From Chryseobacterium sp. CY350 (GTDB taxonomy: Bacteria > Bacteroidota > Bacteroidia > Flavobacteriales > Weeksellaceae), in contig NZ_CP116034.1 in the NCBI RefSeq assembly GCF_027945075.1, positions 1,116,001 to 1,180,000 of the forward strand: a stretch of 64,000 nucleotides of DNA, in the 5' to 3' direction. The notes under the pieces were generated by a model, which was not told the origin of the DNA, made no database searches, and was given only the letters and a program-made list of their open reading frames with translations. Within the stretch, counting starts at the first letter, position 1, and every line of letters starts with the position of its first letter. The translations under genes and the position numbers were made by a program. This document shows, piece by piece, positions 8,840 through 17,184 of this stretch.

Positions 8840-9418
8840 CTAATTATTTAAATCTTCGTACAATTGTCTTAGTCTGTTCCTCAAATGCTTCACTGCATAA
8901 TTTTTTCTACTGATAATGGTTTTGATATTTTCTCCCTGTTCATCAGCGATCTCCTGCAGAGTTTTATCATTGAGTTCATTTTCCATGTACACCAGTTTCT
9001 GTTTTTCCGGAAGTTCTTCTAAGGCTTCAAACAGTTTTTTCCAAATCTCATCCTGAAACATTTTCACATCTGGTCCGGCGCTGTCGTCCAGCAACAGAAT
9101 ATCTTTTATCGAAAACGATCCGTCTTCATCTTCGTAGACAAAATCTTCAAGGTTTTCAGTTTTCTTTTTTCGGTATTTATCGATGATTTTGTTTGAGGTA
9201 ACGCGGTACAACCATCCACCGACATTTACAATTTCCGAAAGATTGGTCAAACTGCTAAACTGATACCAGACTTCCTGCAGAATATCTTCCGCATCTTCGG
9301 TATTTTTCACTTTCGGGCGAATAAAAGACATCAGTTTTCCACCGTAATTTGATACGGTTTGCGAAATAATGTTTTCTTTTTCCTTCTGTGGCATTGTTAT
9401 TTTCTCGGCAATCTCCAT
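8840..9418 (-). CDS. ECF-type RNA polymerase sigma factor
   Basis: 192 residues with sigma region 2 (NTEDAEDILQEVWYQF, about 41-56) and region 4 (LNDKTLQEIADEQGENIKTI then KHLRNRL, about 148-185). These are the two domains of group 4 sigma factors. There is no zinc-binding anti-sigma gene next to it. Two short membrane proteins follow in the same direction instead. The acidic linker YEDEDGSFSIKD between the regions is longer than in minimal ECF proteins. The inducing signal is unknown. Confidence 0.9.
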   Translation of the reverse strand: MEIAEKITMPQKEKENIISQTVSNYGGKLMSFIRPKVKNTEDAEDILQEVWYQFSSLTNLSEIVNVGGWLYRVTSNKIIDKYRKKKTENLEDFVYEDEDGSFSIKDILLLDDSAGPDVKMFQDEIWKKLFEALEELPEKQKLVYMENELNDKTLQEIADEQGENIKTIISRKNYAVKHLRNRLRQLYEDLNN

Positions 9419-9528
9419 ATTGCTATGACGATTGTCCTTTTTGTTTTACTTTAATGAATGTAAAGATTTTTTTTGACATTTCAGTTTTTCGTTTGTTAAT
9501 CATGTTTTTGTTGCAAGATTTTTTCAGG

Positions 9529-9612
9529 AGCTTATCCGGCTATCCACTATTACTCCTCGCTCCTTCGCTTTTTCCATCGCCTGCTGTGGGGTAGCCGTTT
9601 CTATCCGGGCTA
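9529..9612 (-). repeat. Flavobacterial-type intergenic element (AGCCCGGATAGAAACGG ... GCCGGATAAGCTCC)
   Basis: Read on the minus strand, the segment starts TATAGCCCGGATAGAAACGG, passes through GGCGATGGAAAAAGC and ends GCCGGATAAGCTCCTG. It is markedly GC-richer than its surroundings. From general knowledge, elements of this plan recur between genes across Flavobacteriaceae and Weeksellaceae. I found only this copy in the window. Function unknown. Confidence 0.55.
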
Positions 9613-9615
9613 TAG

Positions 9616-9673
9616 AACCACCCCGTCAAAAATTCTTCCAGAATTTTCGCCACCCCTCCAGAAGAGGGGAATT
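9616..9673. repeat. Dispersed CACCCCGTC / CCCCTCC repeat, solo arm
   Basis: AACCACCCCGTCAAAAATTC through CCACCCCTCC to GAGGGGAATTC. It closely matches the right arm of the inverted pair at 48262-48418. The end contains its own small inverted repeat, CCCCTCC/GAGGGG. Confidence 0.75.
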
Positions 9674-9729
9674 CTGTGCGCTGAAATAATGTGTGAAAAC
9701 TACGATTTTGTTTCACTCTTTAAAACAAA

Positions 9730-9756
9730 AAACGGAAAGCAAAATACTTTCCGTTC
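9730..9756 (-). terminator. S9 peptidase terminator
   Basis: Stem AACGGAAAG / CTTTCCGTT with a 7-base loop, followed on the minus strand by TTTTTTGTTTTA. It lies 24 bases past the stop at 9780. A near-identical hairpin ends the next gene upstream (11908-11934). Confidence 0.85.
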
Positions 9757-9779
9757 TTTTATATACTTTTTGTTAAAGC

Positions 9780-11783
9780 TTATTTATTAAAATTTTCTGC
9801 GAAGAAACCTAGCATATATTTATACAACTCAAGTCTGTTAGGTTCTTTTCCGAATCCGTGTCCTTCATCGTATTTTACCATGTAAGGAACTTCAAAGCCT
9901 TTACTTCTCAATGCTTTTACAATTTGATCAGATTCATTAATATTCACTCTCGGATCGTTTGCTCCCTGAACCACGAACAATGGCTTTTTAATTTTATCAA
10001 TCTGAAAAACGGGTGAAACTTCTTTCGCAATTTTCGCTTCCTCAGGATTGTCTAAATCATACCAAATTTGCTTTACCATTTCTTTGTACGGTTTCCAGTA
10101 TTCAGGAAAGGAATCGAAGAATGTGAAGATATTAGAAACGCCAACGTAATCAACACCACAAGAATACAAATCCGGAGTTTTGATCAATCCCATCAAAGTA
10201 GCGTATCCACCGTGACTTCCGCCATAAATGGCAATTTTATCCTTATCGACCCAACCTTGTGAGATGGCATATTTAACTCCGTCTTCCACATCATCCATTG
10301 CTTTTCTTCCGATCTGTTTGTAGCCAGAATTTTGAAATTCTTTTCCATAACCACCAGAAATCCTGAAGTTGACCTGCAATGTTGCATATCCACGACTTGC
10401 AAACAATTGGGTCTCAGGATTAAATCCCCAATCATCTCTGATTCCTTGCGGACCACCGTGAGGATTTACTATCAAAGGAACTTTTTGACCATCAACAGCT
10501 GCCTTTGGCAATGTAATATATCCATGAATTGTAAGGCCATCTCTGCTTTTGAATTCGATAGGTCTCATTTCTGCCATATCCTCTTCTTTCAACTGAGGCA
10601 TAAGATCGACAAGAAGTTTTAATTTTTTAGATTTTACATCATACTCGTAATATTTCCCGTATAATTTATCACTGTCTACAACCACGAGAAGCTTAGAATC
10701 GCGATCATCAGAAGAAACCACATAAAACTGTTTGTCACCAAATTCAGATTTTAACTGACTATCAACTTCTTTATAAAATTCACTTACAGGAATATCTTCA
10801 TTCTTAATACCGTTATAGCTGATATAATCCAGTTCATAATTTCTGTTTTTACCAGCCACGCTTACAGAGTTCACATCAAAGGTTGGATTTGAATAAACCT
10901 CTTTAATGACAGCATTTTTCTTTAAATCATACAAAACAATTCTCGATTTGTCACTATCCAGATTCGTAACAACATACGCCTCATCTTTATTTTTTGAATT
11001 ATCATTAAACCTCATGATGCTGAATGTATCTTTCCAGTCTGTCGATTTTATCAGATCAAAATTTCCTGATTGCAGATTCTTATAATACGTTTTAGTTGTT
11101 AAACCGTTTTCTAAAATCGTATAGCCTCTCAAATTTCCTTCTTTATCGAAAAGATAACCGTCAATAGGATTTTTAGGATCTTTATTTTCAAAAAGCTGAG
11201 TCATTTCACCCGTAACAAAATTTATTTTGAAAGGCTCAAAAATCTGTTTGTTATTTTTATTCATGGTGACAACCACATAGTCAGTGTCTTTTATGATCTG
11301 AACTAAACCAATCGTTACACCATCGAAAGGGGTAAGATCTTTAAGATTTTTACCATCAATATCTGCTGCGTATAAGTGAAGATTTTCATTTCCACTCTTA
11401 TCCTGAGTATAAAAAAGACGTTTTTTATTTAACCAGCCGTAGCTTCTGATCAGATCTTCTTTTTCAACAAGTGCTTTGGTGGCTTTTCCCGTCGCAAGAT
11501 CTTTTACATAGACATGATTTTTACTGTCCTTATCCTTTTCTTTATAAGACAAATATTTCCCGTCTGGCGAGATTTTAAACTGAGAAGCCTTTGGTCTTGC
11601 AAAATAATCCTCAACCTTATATTTAAAGTTCCCTTTATCATAGGTGATTAATTTTTCCAAAGTAGCTTTTGAGGAAACCAAAGTTGGGTCGCCGGGTAAT
11701 TTTGTTGTGGAAGTCTGTGCATTCATCATTATGGCTGAAATGACAACCTGAGCGGTCGCAAAAATTTTAGTGTTAATAGTCAT
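9780..11783 (-). CDS. S9 family prolyl oligopeptidase-type serine peptidase, exported
   Basis: 667 residues. An N-terminal hydrophobic export signal (IFATAQVVISAIMMNAQ) is followed by a beta-propeller region of WD40-like repeats (SPDGKYLSYKEKD and later blades). The C-terminal alpha/beta-hydrolase domain carries the nucleophile motif GGSHGGYA near residue 520, an Asp in GANDPRVN and a His in DEGHGFG. This is the catalytic Ser-Asp-His order of prolyl oligopeptidases. It likely trims peptides in the periplasm or at the outer membrane. It is monocistronic, with its own terminator. Confidence 0.93.
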   Translation of the reverse strand: MTINTKIFATAQVVISAIMMNAQTSTTKLPGDPTLVSSKATLEKLITYDKGNFKYKVEDYFARPKASQFKISPDGKYLSYKEKDKDSKNHVYVKDLATGKATKALVEKEDLIRSYGWLNKKRLFYTQDKSGNENLHLYAADIDGKNLKDLTPFDGVTIGLVQIIKDTDYVVVTMNKNNKQIFEPFKINFVTGEMTQLFENKDPKNPIDGYLFDKEGNLRGYTILENGLTTKTYYKNLQSGNFDLIKSTDWKDTFSIMRFNDNSKNKDEAYVVTNLDSDKSRIVLYDLKKNAVIKEVYSNPTFDVNSVSVAGKNRNYELDYISYNGIKNEDIPVSEFYKEVDSQLKSEFGDKQFYVVSSDDRDSKLLVVVDSDKLYGKYYEYDVKSKKLKLLVDLMPQLKEEDMAEMRPIEFKSRDGLTIHGYITLPKAAVDGQKVPLIVNPHGGPQGIRDDWGFNPETQLFASRGYATLQVNFRISGGYGKEFQNSGYKQIGRKAMDDVEDGVKYAISQGWVDKDKIAIYGGSHGGYATLMGLIKTPDLYSCGVDYVGVSNIFTFFDSFPEYWKPYKEMVKQIWYDLDNPEEAKIAKEVSPVFQIDKIKKPLFVVQGANDPRVNINESDQIVKALRSKGFEVPYMVKYDEGHGFGKEPNRLELYKYMLGFFAENFNK

Positions 11784-11907
11784 AGTAGTTATGGATTTAG
11801 TTTTAAAATGAATAATTATTTAAATAAAAATCATCTACTAATTAGACAACTGAAACTCAAAAATGTTACATCCTTTTCCCGGTAAAGAGAAGGCGCATAA
11901 AATAAAA

Positions 11908-11934
11908 AACGGAAAGCAAACTTACTTTCCGGTT
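11908..11934 (-). terminator. DoxX gene terminator
   Basis: Stem AACGGAAAG / CTTTCCGGTT with one bulged G and an 8-base loop, then TTTTTTATTTTAT on the minus strand. Confidence 0.75.
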
Positions 11935-11956
11935 TCATTTTGAAAACTTGTGTTAT

Positions 11957-12415
11957 TTAATTTAAGTAAATTCCAAAATACCAAGTCCATGCAATTAATA
12001 TAACCTGCATCGGGATTCTCTGTTGATATAAATAAGACATTCCGGGACCAGTATAGTCTCCTTTAAAAATATTGACATTCTTTTGCGATGAATTGATATT
12101 TGCGAAAAATACCAAAACAAAAAAAACAATGAGTGAAATTGCGGTAATCTCACGAATTGCAGAAATCATTAATCCAATTCCTGCCACAATTTCTAAAATC
12201 CCGGTGAAATAAACCCAGAATAATTTAGCAGGAATAAAATCAGGAATCATTAAAGCCATTCCTTTTTGAAATTTAAAATGAGCGAGACCTGTGAAAATGA
12301 TGAACACGGTCATTCCTAAATTGCCGGCAAACAAAAGATCCCAACTTCCTTCAACGATTTTAGTTCCAAGCAAAGCCAAAATAAATGTGGCAAAAAGGAT
12401 GATTAACAGTTTCAT
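11957..12415 (-). CDS. DoxX-like integral membrane protein
   Basis: 152 residues with four hydrophobic helices (about 2-20, 32-50, 70-105, 133-150). The pattern of glycines and the TGILEIVAGIGLM segment are typical of the DoxX/DoxD-like family, for which no firm single function is known. It lies 67 bases downstream of an SRPBCC gene and is the last gene of a long leftward series of small stress- or solute-type genes. Membership in one transcript is not certain. Confidence 0.75.
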   Translation of the reverse strand: MKLLIILFATFILALLGTKIVEGSWDLLFAGNLGMTVFIIFTGLAHFKFQKGMALMIPDFIPAKLFWVYFTGILEIVAGIGLMISAIREITAISLIVFFVLVFFANINSSQKNVNIFKGDYTGPGMSYLYQQRIPMQVILIAWTWYFGIYLN

Positions 12416-12482
12416 TTTTTATTCAGAATTATGTACTGATCATTTTAAAGCTAGTAAAATCCTTAGAAGAATTTGACATAAA

Positions 12483-12926
12483 TTAAATAGCCTCGGCAAG
12501 ATTTTTCACAACTTCAAGACCTTTTGTAAAACCTGTATTCATATGCTCTTCCCAGTCTTTTTCGGTTTGCACTTCTGCATGCAGTTTTGTTTGGCCATCA
12601 TAATCGATAAGAATATATTTTTCAAAACAGCCGCTCCACTGTTTTACTTCCATGCTTTCCGTATCTTCTATGCCGTCTTTATCTATCATACCAAGATGTT
12701 TAAAAATAATCTGATCAGGTTCTTCAATATTGTCGATGGTAGAGACCATTCCTGCACCCTCATGATTTACAAAATAGGTTTTGCCACCTACTTTCCAGTC
12801 GGTTTTCATCTGCGAACCAGATCCGAAAAATTGCGTCCATTCGCTGTAAGTATTTTCTCCCCAAAGTACATCCCACACTCTCTGTTTTGGGGCGTTTATG
12901 ATAATTTCGTAAGATAAAGTTTCCAT
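12483..12926 (-). CDS. SRPBCC (START/AHSA1-like) domain protein, 147 aa
   Basis: The whole chain is one SRPBCC fold. It opens with IIINAPKQRVWDVLWGENTYSEWT, where the Pro-x-x-x-Val-Trp pattern marks the first helix. It continues with WKVGGKTYF and ends in an amphipathic helix (HMNTGFTKGLEVVKNLAEAI) that would close the hydrophobic cavity. The ligand is unknown. It is a paralogue of the gene at 13031-13459: both end in xVKNLxx and share the start METL-YxI. Confidence 0.85.
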   Translation of the reverse strand: METLSYEIIINAPKQRVWDVLWGENTYSEWTQFFGSGSQMKTDWKVGGKTYFVNHEGAGMVSTIDNIEEPDQIIFKHLGMIDKDGIEDTESMEVKQWSGCFEKYILIDYDGQTKLHAEVQTEKDWEEHMNTGFTKGLEVVKNLAEAI

Positions 12927-13030
12927 ATTTTTATTTTTTTAAATATAAATTAATCACGATTGATGGTAATTTTACGATCAAAATGCGCTAATCCGATTAT
13001 TAGAGATATTTGTGTTATTCGTTTTTATTT

Positions 13031-13459
13031 TTACAATTGATTTTGCGATAAATTTTTAACATTCTGAAGAGCTGCAGGAAATTTATCTTCGAAAAATCCT
13101 TTAAACTCTTCGGAAGCATTAATTCTGGCAGTCAGCTTGGTTCCTGTTTCAGTTTCTTGCAAAATGTAAGATTCTGTGGCATCGCCCCAATCTTGCGGCA
13201 CCTCTACTCCATCAAAAATTTCACCCAAATGAATAAATGTCATTTCTTTGTTGGGTTCATTTTTTAAAACTTTGCTGTACATCCCGTGGTTATTGGGATC
13301 AAAAAATTTCATGATACTTCCTTCATCCCAGGTTCCCATATAAAACGATCCTTCGGTGAATGCGGAAGTCCACTGTCTGTAGCTTAAATCGTCCCAGAGT
13401 ACACTCCAGACTTTTTCGGGAGTTGCATCAATTTCGATATTGTATTCTAAAGTTTCCAT
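13031..13459 (-). CDS. SRPBCC domain protein, 142 aa
   Basis: A one-domain protein starting METLEYNIEIDATPEKVWSV and ending in the closing helix FPAALQNVKNLSQNQL. It is a tandem paralogue of the downstream gene, 104 bases away. Members of this family bind hydrophobic ligands in a deep pocket; no catalytic signature is visible. The 154-base gap to the SDR gene upstream is the longest within the leftward series and could hold a second promoter. Confidence 0.85.
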   Translation of the reverse strand: METLEYNIEIDATPEKVWSVLWDDLSYRQWTSAFTEGSFYMGTWDEGSIMKFFDPNNHGMYSKVLKNEPNKEMTFIHLGEIFDGVEVPQDWGDATESYILQETETGTKLTARINASEEFKGFFEDKFPAALQNVKNLSQNQL

Positions 13460-13613
13460 AAAATTAGTTTAAGAGAAAAATTTATTTATAATGTTAAATT
13501 TTAATACTAAGTCCGCCAAAACTTTTTAACTATGACCATTTTGTCGCAAAAGTCCCATGTGGCAAAAATCAAAGTTTTTTTAATTATCACAAACTAAGAA
13601 TTATCAGAACATA

Positions 13614-14453
13614 TTAACCTCCAACAAAATCTCCTCCGTTGATATGAATAATTTCGCCGGTAATAAAACTTGAATCTTCCGAAGCAAGAAAAACATAAGC
13701 GGGAGCAACTTCCGAAGGCTGACCAGCTCTTTTAAGAGGAGTATCTTTTCCGAAAGAAGCGATGTCTTCAAAGGTTTCTTTCACAAGCGGAGTCCAGATC
13801 GGTCCCGGTGCAATACCGTTAACCAGTATCTTTTTCTCTGCAAGATTGACGGCCAAAGATCTGATAAATGTAGCAATTGCGCCTTTCGTAGATGAATAAT
13901 CTATCAAATGGTTGCTGCCACGATATGCTGTAACCGAAGTTGTACATAATATCCTTCCGTTTTTGTTCATTACCTTTATAATATCTCTGGTAAATGAAAT
14001 CATTGAAATAATGTTCACATCGAAAGTTTCTGCTATTTGCTCATCAGAAATTTTTTCGAAATCACTTTTAGGAAACTGAATTCCGGCATTATTGACCAAA
14101 ATATCTACGCCCTTCCACTCTTTCTTAATTTTCTCAAGACATTTGTTTCTGAAAGTCTTCTTTGAAATATCTCCCTTCATCAAGATACATTTCTGACCTT
14201 CTTTTTCAACAAGTTTCAACGTTTCTTTTGCATCGTTATCACTTTCTTTATAGATAATGATGACATCTGCTCCTTCGCGAGCAAAATGAACAGCTACTGC
14301 CTGACCGATTCCGCTGTCGCCTCCGGAAATAATTGCTTTTTTTCCAAAAAGTTTTTTGCTGCCGATGTAATTTTTTCTGATAATTTCAGGATAAAGTCCG
14401 TCCTGAGGTACTTTTGAGATCGACTTTGACTTGTTCTGTGTTTTCATATGCAA
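13614..14453 (-). CDS. SDR family oxidoreductase (YhdF/YghA-like)
   Basis: 279 residues of the classical short-chain dehydrogenase type. There is a 37-residue N-terminal extension seen in the glucose-1-dehydrogenase-like YhdF/YghA group. The nucleotide site is SGGDSGIG (43-50). NNAG is at 121-124, the catalytic Ser is near 173 and Tyr-x-x-x-Lys is at 186-190. The family typically reduces aldehydes or ketones with NAD(P)H; the substrate is unknown. The ORF may start at residue 3 (MKTQNK). It lies 42 bases after the PhnB gene. Confidence 0.9.
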   Translation of the reverse strand: MHMKTQNKSKSISKVPQDGLYPEIIRKNYIGSKKLFGKKAIISGGDSGIGQAVAVHFAREGADVIIIYKESDNDAKETLKLVEKEGQKCILMKGDISKKTFRNKCLEKIKKEWKGVDILVNNAGIQFPKSDFEKISDEQIAETFDVNIISMISFTRDIIKVMNKNGRILCTTSVTAYRGSNHLIDYSSTKGAIATFIRSLAVNLAEKKILVNGIAPGPIWTPLVKETFEDIASFGKDTPLKRAGQPSEVAPAYVFLASEDSSFITGEIIHINGGDFVGG

Positions 14454-14495
14454 ATCTTTTTAGGCAAATCACATCAAACAGCAAGCCGAAAAGAT

Positions 14496-15359
14496 TTAAG
14501 AATGATAAGCTTCTTCCAAATCTTTAATAACAATTTTCTGCATTTTCATCATCGATTGTGCAACCTTTTGTCCTTTTTCCTGATCAGAATCACTCATCAG
14601 TTGAATCAGTTTTTTAGGAATAATCTGCCAGCTGAGTCCGAAGTTATCTTTCAGCCAACCGCACATACTTTCTGTTCCGCCATCGGTCGTCAAAGCATCC
14701 CAAAGATGGTCAGTCTGCTGCTGATTATCGGTCATAACGACCGTAGAAATTCCCTCATTAAAATCAAATTTATGATCATAAGAATTATCCATACAGAAAA
14801 ACGAAAAACCGTCAATTTCAAAATGAGCGTGCTGTACATTTTCCGGAACTTCATGGGTTTCGTTTCCTACACCTTCTCCATATTTAAGGACATTTCCGAT
14901 TTTAGAATTTGGAAAAATATCAGTGTACAGCTTCATTGCTTCCATTGCTTTTCCGTTGTTTTGATGAATAAACATCAAAGTGGGAATGATTTTCTGTTCA
15001 CTCTGTTTTTCGCCCAGATACAATTGCCAGGTCACCCCAAACCGATCACGAACCCAACCATATTTTTTACTCCACGGATATTCTCCAAGTTCCATCAGGA
15101 CAATTCCGCCATCAGATAACTGACCCCAGTAATTCTCAACCTCAGCATCAGTTTCGCACAAGACCATAAATGAAACTGAAGCATTTTTTTCAAATTGAGG
15201 ACCGCCGTTCAGCAGCATTAATTTCTGACCGAAAAGTTCAATATTTAAAACCATCGGCGTATCTGAAGTGATGGTTCCGCTAAATATTTTGCAATAAAAT
15301 TCTGCAGATTCTTTGCCATCGCCATTGTACCAAAGACAAGGAAAAATATTGTTGTTCAT
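14496..15359 (-). CDS. Two-domain PhnB/VOC family protein
   Basis: 287 residues made of two consecutive glyoxalase-fold modules. Each starts with the PhnB signature: CLWYNGDGKESAEFYCKIF near residue 7 and LMFIHQNNGKAMEAMKLYTD near 125. Each contains a W-x-D/N-x-F/R-x-G-x-x-W-Q-type segment (RFGVTWQLYL, NFGLSWQII). The family was once called 3-demethylubiquinone methyltransferase-like, but real members are VOC proteins of unknown reaction. The upstream alpha-CTD-like gene ends 5 bases before this start, so the two are tightly coupled. Confidence 0.88.
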   Translation of the reverse strand: MNNNIFPCLWYNGDGKESAEFYCKIFSGTITSDTPMVLNIELFGQKLMLLNGGPQFEKNASVSFMVLCETDAEVENYWGQLSDGGIVLMELGEYPWSKKYGWVRDRFGVTWQLYLGEKQSEQKIIPTLMFIHQNNGKAMEAMKLYTDIFPNSKIGNVLKYGEGVGNETHEVPENVQHAHFEIDGFSFFCMDNSYDHKFDFNEGISTVVMTDNQQQTDHLWDALTTDGGTESMCGWLKDNFGLSWQIIPKKLIQLMSDSDQEKGQKVAQSMMKMQKIVIKDLEEAYHS

Positions 15360-15364
15360 GCTTT

Positions 15365-15601
15365 TTATTTTTTAAATGAAATCTGATTTTCGCTCATATG
15401 ATTTTTCAGTTTTTTGAGTGTGTTTTCACCAAAACCGTGTCGCTGCAAGATTTCATCTTCACAACAGGCTGAAAGTTTTTTCAAAGAATCTATTTTTTCT
15501 CTTTCCAAAGCTCTTCTTGCGGGCATTGCGATGATACCTTTCAAAAAATCAGTTGAACCTGCATGATGATCATTACCAGTATGCTTTATAGATTTTGCCA
15601 T
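15365..15601 (-). CDS. Stand-alone alpha-CTD-like helix-hairpin-helix protein, 78 aa
   Basis: I take the start at MAKSIKHTGN (15601); an upstream in-frame ATG at 15619 would add MINLII. The region RALEREKIDSLKKLSACCED then ILQRHGFGENTLKKLKNHM resembles the helix-hairpin-helix DNA-binding part of the RNA polymerase alpha C-terminal domain. The assembly and catalytic parts of alpha are absent. Such short proteins occur in Bacteroidota next to SRPBCC, VOC and DUF1801 genes, as here. Function unknown. It sits 32 bases after an SRPBCC gene and 5 before a PhnB gene. Confidence 0.7.
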   Translation of the reverse strand: MAKSIKHTGNDHHAGSTDFLKGIIAMPARRALEREKIDSLKKLSACCEDEILQRHGFGENTLKKLKNHMSENQISFKK

Positions 15602-15633
15602 TATGATCAGATTAATCATGACTGAATAATCAC

Positions 15634-16047
15634 TTAATGATTTTCCACATGCTTGTGAAAGTTATTGAGAATCGCATACCAACCGTCACGCTGCATTTCT
15701 ACAGAATTTTGTTTTTCAGGATCGAAGCTGATCTCAACTTTCGTAGTGTTTTCATCTAATTTTTTAAAAACAATTTCTACATTTCGACCGTCTTCTAAGT
15801 GATATTTTATAAGTTGATTTTGTACCAACTCATCATAAATTCCAACAAAATCAAATCCGAAACTGCCGTCTTTGGCTTCCATTCTGTTATTGAATTTTCC
15901 GCCAACTCTCAAATCGTTTTCACAACTAGGGCATTCCCAACTTTCATGAGCGAAATTCCACTGAACAATATGCTCAGGATCGTTGTAATACTCCCAAACT
16001 TTTTCTACGGGAGCAAGAATTGTAATGTCAATTTTGATCTGATTCAT
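15634..16047 (-). CDS. SRPBCC domain protein, 137 aa
   Basis: It opens KIDITILAPVEKVWEYYNDPEHIVQWNFA, the first strand, helix and Trp of an AHSA1-like fold. It continues with GGKFNNRMEAKDGSFGFDF and closes with the helix QRDGWYAILNNFHKHVENH. Its ESWECPSCENDLRVGG stretch adds two Cys. It is more like the activator-of-Hsp90-ATPase-type proteins than the other two SRPBCC genes of the cluster. Confidence 0.87.
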   Translation of the reverse strand: MNQIKIDITILAPVEKVWEYYNDPEHIVQWNFAHESWECPSCENDLRVGGKFNNRMEAKDGSFGFDFVGIYDELVQNQLIKYHLEDGRNVEIVFKKLDENTTKVEISFDPEKQNSVEMQRDGWYAILNNFHKHVENH

Positions 16048-16133
16048 TTATTTTATTTATATATTTTATTTGAAAAAATCCCTTCTGATATTTTACTTTA
16101 TAAAGATAATTATTTTGAATTTTATGATCATCT

Positions 16134-16571
16134 TTATCCTTCGTAACCTTCGTCAGTTGAAAAGTTAATCATCCAGTAGACTCCGAATTTATCCTGAAAA
16201 CTACCGAAATAATCGCCCCAAAACTGATCTTCAAGAGGCATTTCCACGTTTCCACCTTCAGAGAGTGCTTTAAAAATTCTTTCTGCATCTTCTCTGGAAT
16301 CCGGGAAAATAGAAACATAATTATTGTTTCCTACGGTAAGACTCTGCCCGAATGAAGGAACGATGTCTGATGCCATCAGCAGGTCGCCACCCACAGGAAG
16401 CGCGATATGCATTACTCTATTTTTTTCATCATCCGATAGGTTTTCGGTTCCGGGAGCGTTTCCCATTTTTCGAACTTCGCCAACGAATTCGCCGCCGAAA
16501 ACAGTTCTGTAAAAATTGAACGCTTCTTCTGCTTTACCATCAAAATTGAGGTATGGATTTAATTTAGCCAT
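16134..16571 (-). CDS. PhnB-like VOC protein, 145 aa
   Basis: A single glyoxalase-fold module starting AKLNPYLNFDGKAEEAFNFYR and ending DKFGVYWMINFS. The segments are diagnostic of PhnB/YcgJ-like VOC proteins. It has a (TTAG)n run in its leader (16584-16605), between the start codon and the next gene upstream. Ligand unknown. Confidence 0.9.
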   Translation of the reverse strand: MAKLNPYLNFDGKAEEAFNFYRTVFGGEFVGEVRKMGNAPGTENLSDDEKNRVMHIALPVGGDLLMASDIVPSFGQSLTVGNNNYVSIFPDSREDAERIFKALSEGGNVEMPLEDQFWGDYFGSFQDKFGVYWMINFSTDEGYEG

Positions 16572-16583
16572 GACTTTATGGGA

Positions 16584-16605
16584 TTAGTTAGTTAGTTAGT
16601 TAGTT
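16584..16605. repeat. Tetranucleotide repeat (TTAG)5
   Basis: Five perfect TTAG units plus TT, 13 bases upstream of the VOC start on the minus strand, where it reads AACTAACTAACTAACTAACTAA. A shorter three-unit run (TAGTTAGTTAGTT) overlaps the end of the Cys-rich peptide gene at 6988-7000. Confidence 0.9.
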
Positions 16606-16628
16606 GAACTTAATTTCAGGTATCTTAA

Positions 16629-17153
16629 TTAATACTTTATATTTTCATCGAATTCGTATTTCATTCCTTCATAACCAAGAATTCTGCGCATCAATCCGAT
16701 TTGTCCGCAGAGGTAATCTTCACGGCCGATGCACATTCCGACAAAATTCAGAACGGTTTCAGTAAAGAATTCGATATTCATTCCCATCGGAAAATCTTGA
16801 TCTAAATCTGCATCAGTTACTTCTAATAATTTGTTATAAACCAAAGGAGAAATCTGGTGAAAACTTTTTTTGAGCTGATCGAGTGTGGGATAATTGAAAC
16901 CCTCATCAAGTGCTTTACCTTGAGAAAAATATTCTTTGAATTCAAATTCTTCTTCAACTCCTAAAACTTTTCCCATAGCGAATCGCATATCAAGAAAATT
17001 CCCAATCATCCAGATAATATGGTTGGTTCTTCCTTCGATCCTTTTTAAAGCATCTTCTTCAGAAATACCGTCAAGAACCATCAGAAAATTCTGGCTGTGA
17101 CCGCGAAACGCGGGAACGATAATGTCTAGCTTGTTTGATTTTGGTGTATCCAT
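16629..17153 (-). CDS. DinB-like four-helix protein
   Basis: 174 residues, predicted all-helical. It has the pattern seen in DinB/DUF1572 proteins: a helix with NHIIWMIGNFLDMRFAMGKVLG near 43-64 and a C-terminal GREDYLCGQIGLMRRILGY near 141-159. The family binds a metal through three His in its best-known members. Here only one of those positions is clearly kept, so metal-dependent thiol transferase activity is doubtful. It lies 31 bases after the VOC gene upstream. Confidence 0.75.
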   Translation of the reverse strand: MDTPKSNKLDIIVPAFRGHSQNFLMVLDGISEEDALKRIEGRTNHIIWMIGNFLDMRFAMGKVLGVEEEFEFKEYFSQGKALDEGFNYPTLDQLKKSFHQISPLVYNKLLEVTDADLDQDFPMGMNIEFFTETVLNFVGMCIGREDYLCGQIGLMRRILGYEGMKYEFDENIKY

Positions 17154-17184
17154 TACTTTTTGTTAAGATTTAAATATAAAATTG

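Larger units (their letters stand above)
9419..9779. other. Gene-free region with two dispersed repeat elements and a terminator
   Basis: 361 bases. The left end should carry the sigma-operon promoter. The middle holds two adjacent repeat units (9529-9612 and 9616-9673), and the right end holds the peptidase terminator. No supported ORF. Confidence 0.6.

Noticed and set aside
14448..15119. Plus-strand ORF of 223 codons
   Set aside because: It is antisense to the two-domain PhnB gene and is rich in Phe, His and Ile, as expected of a shadow frame.
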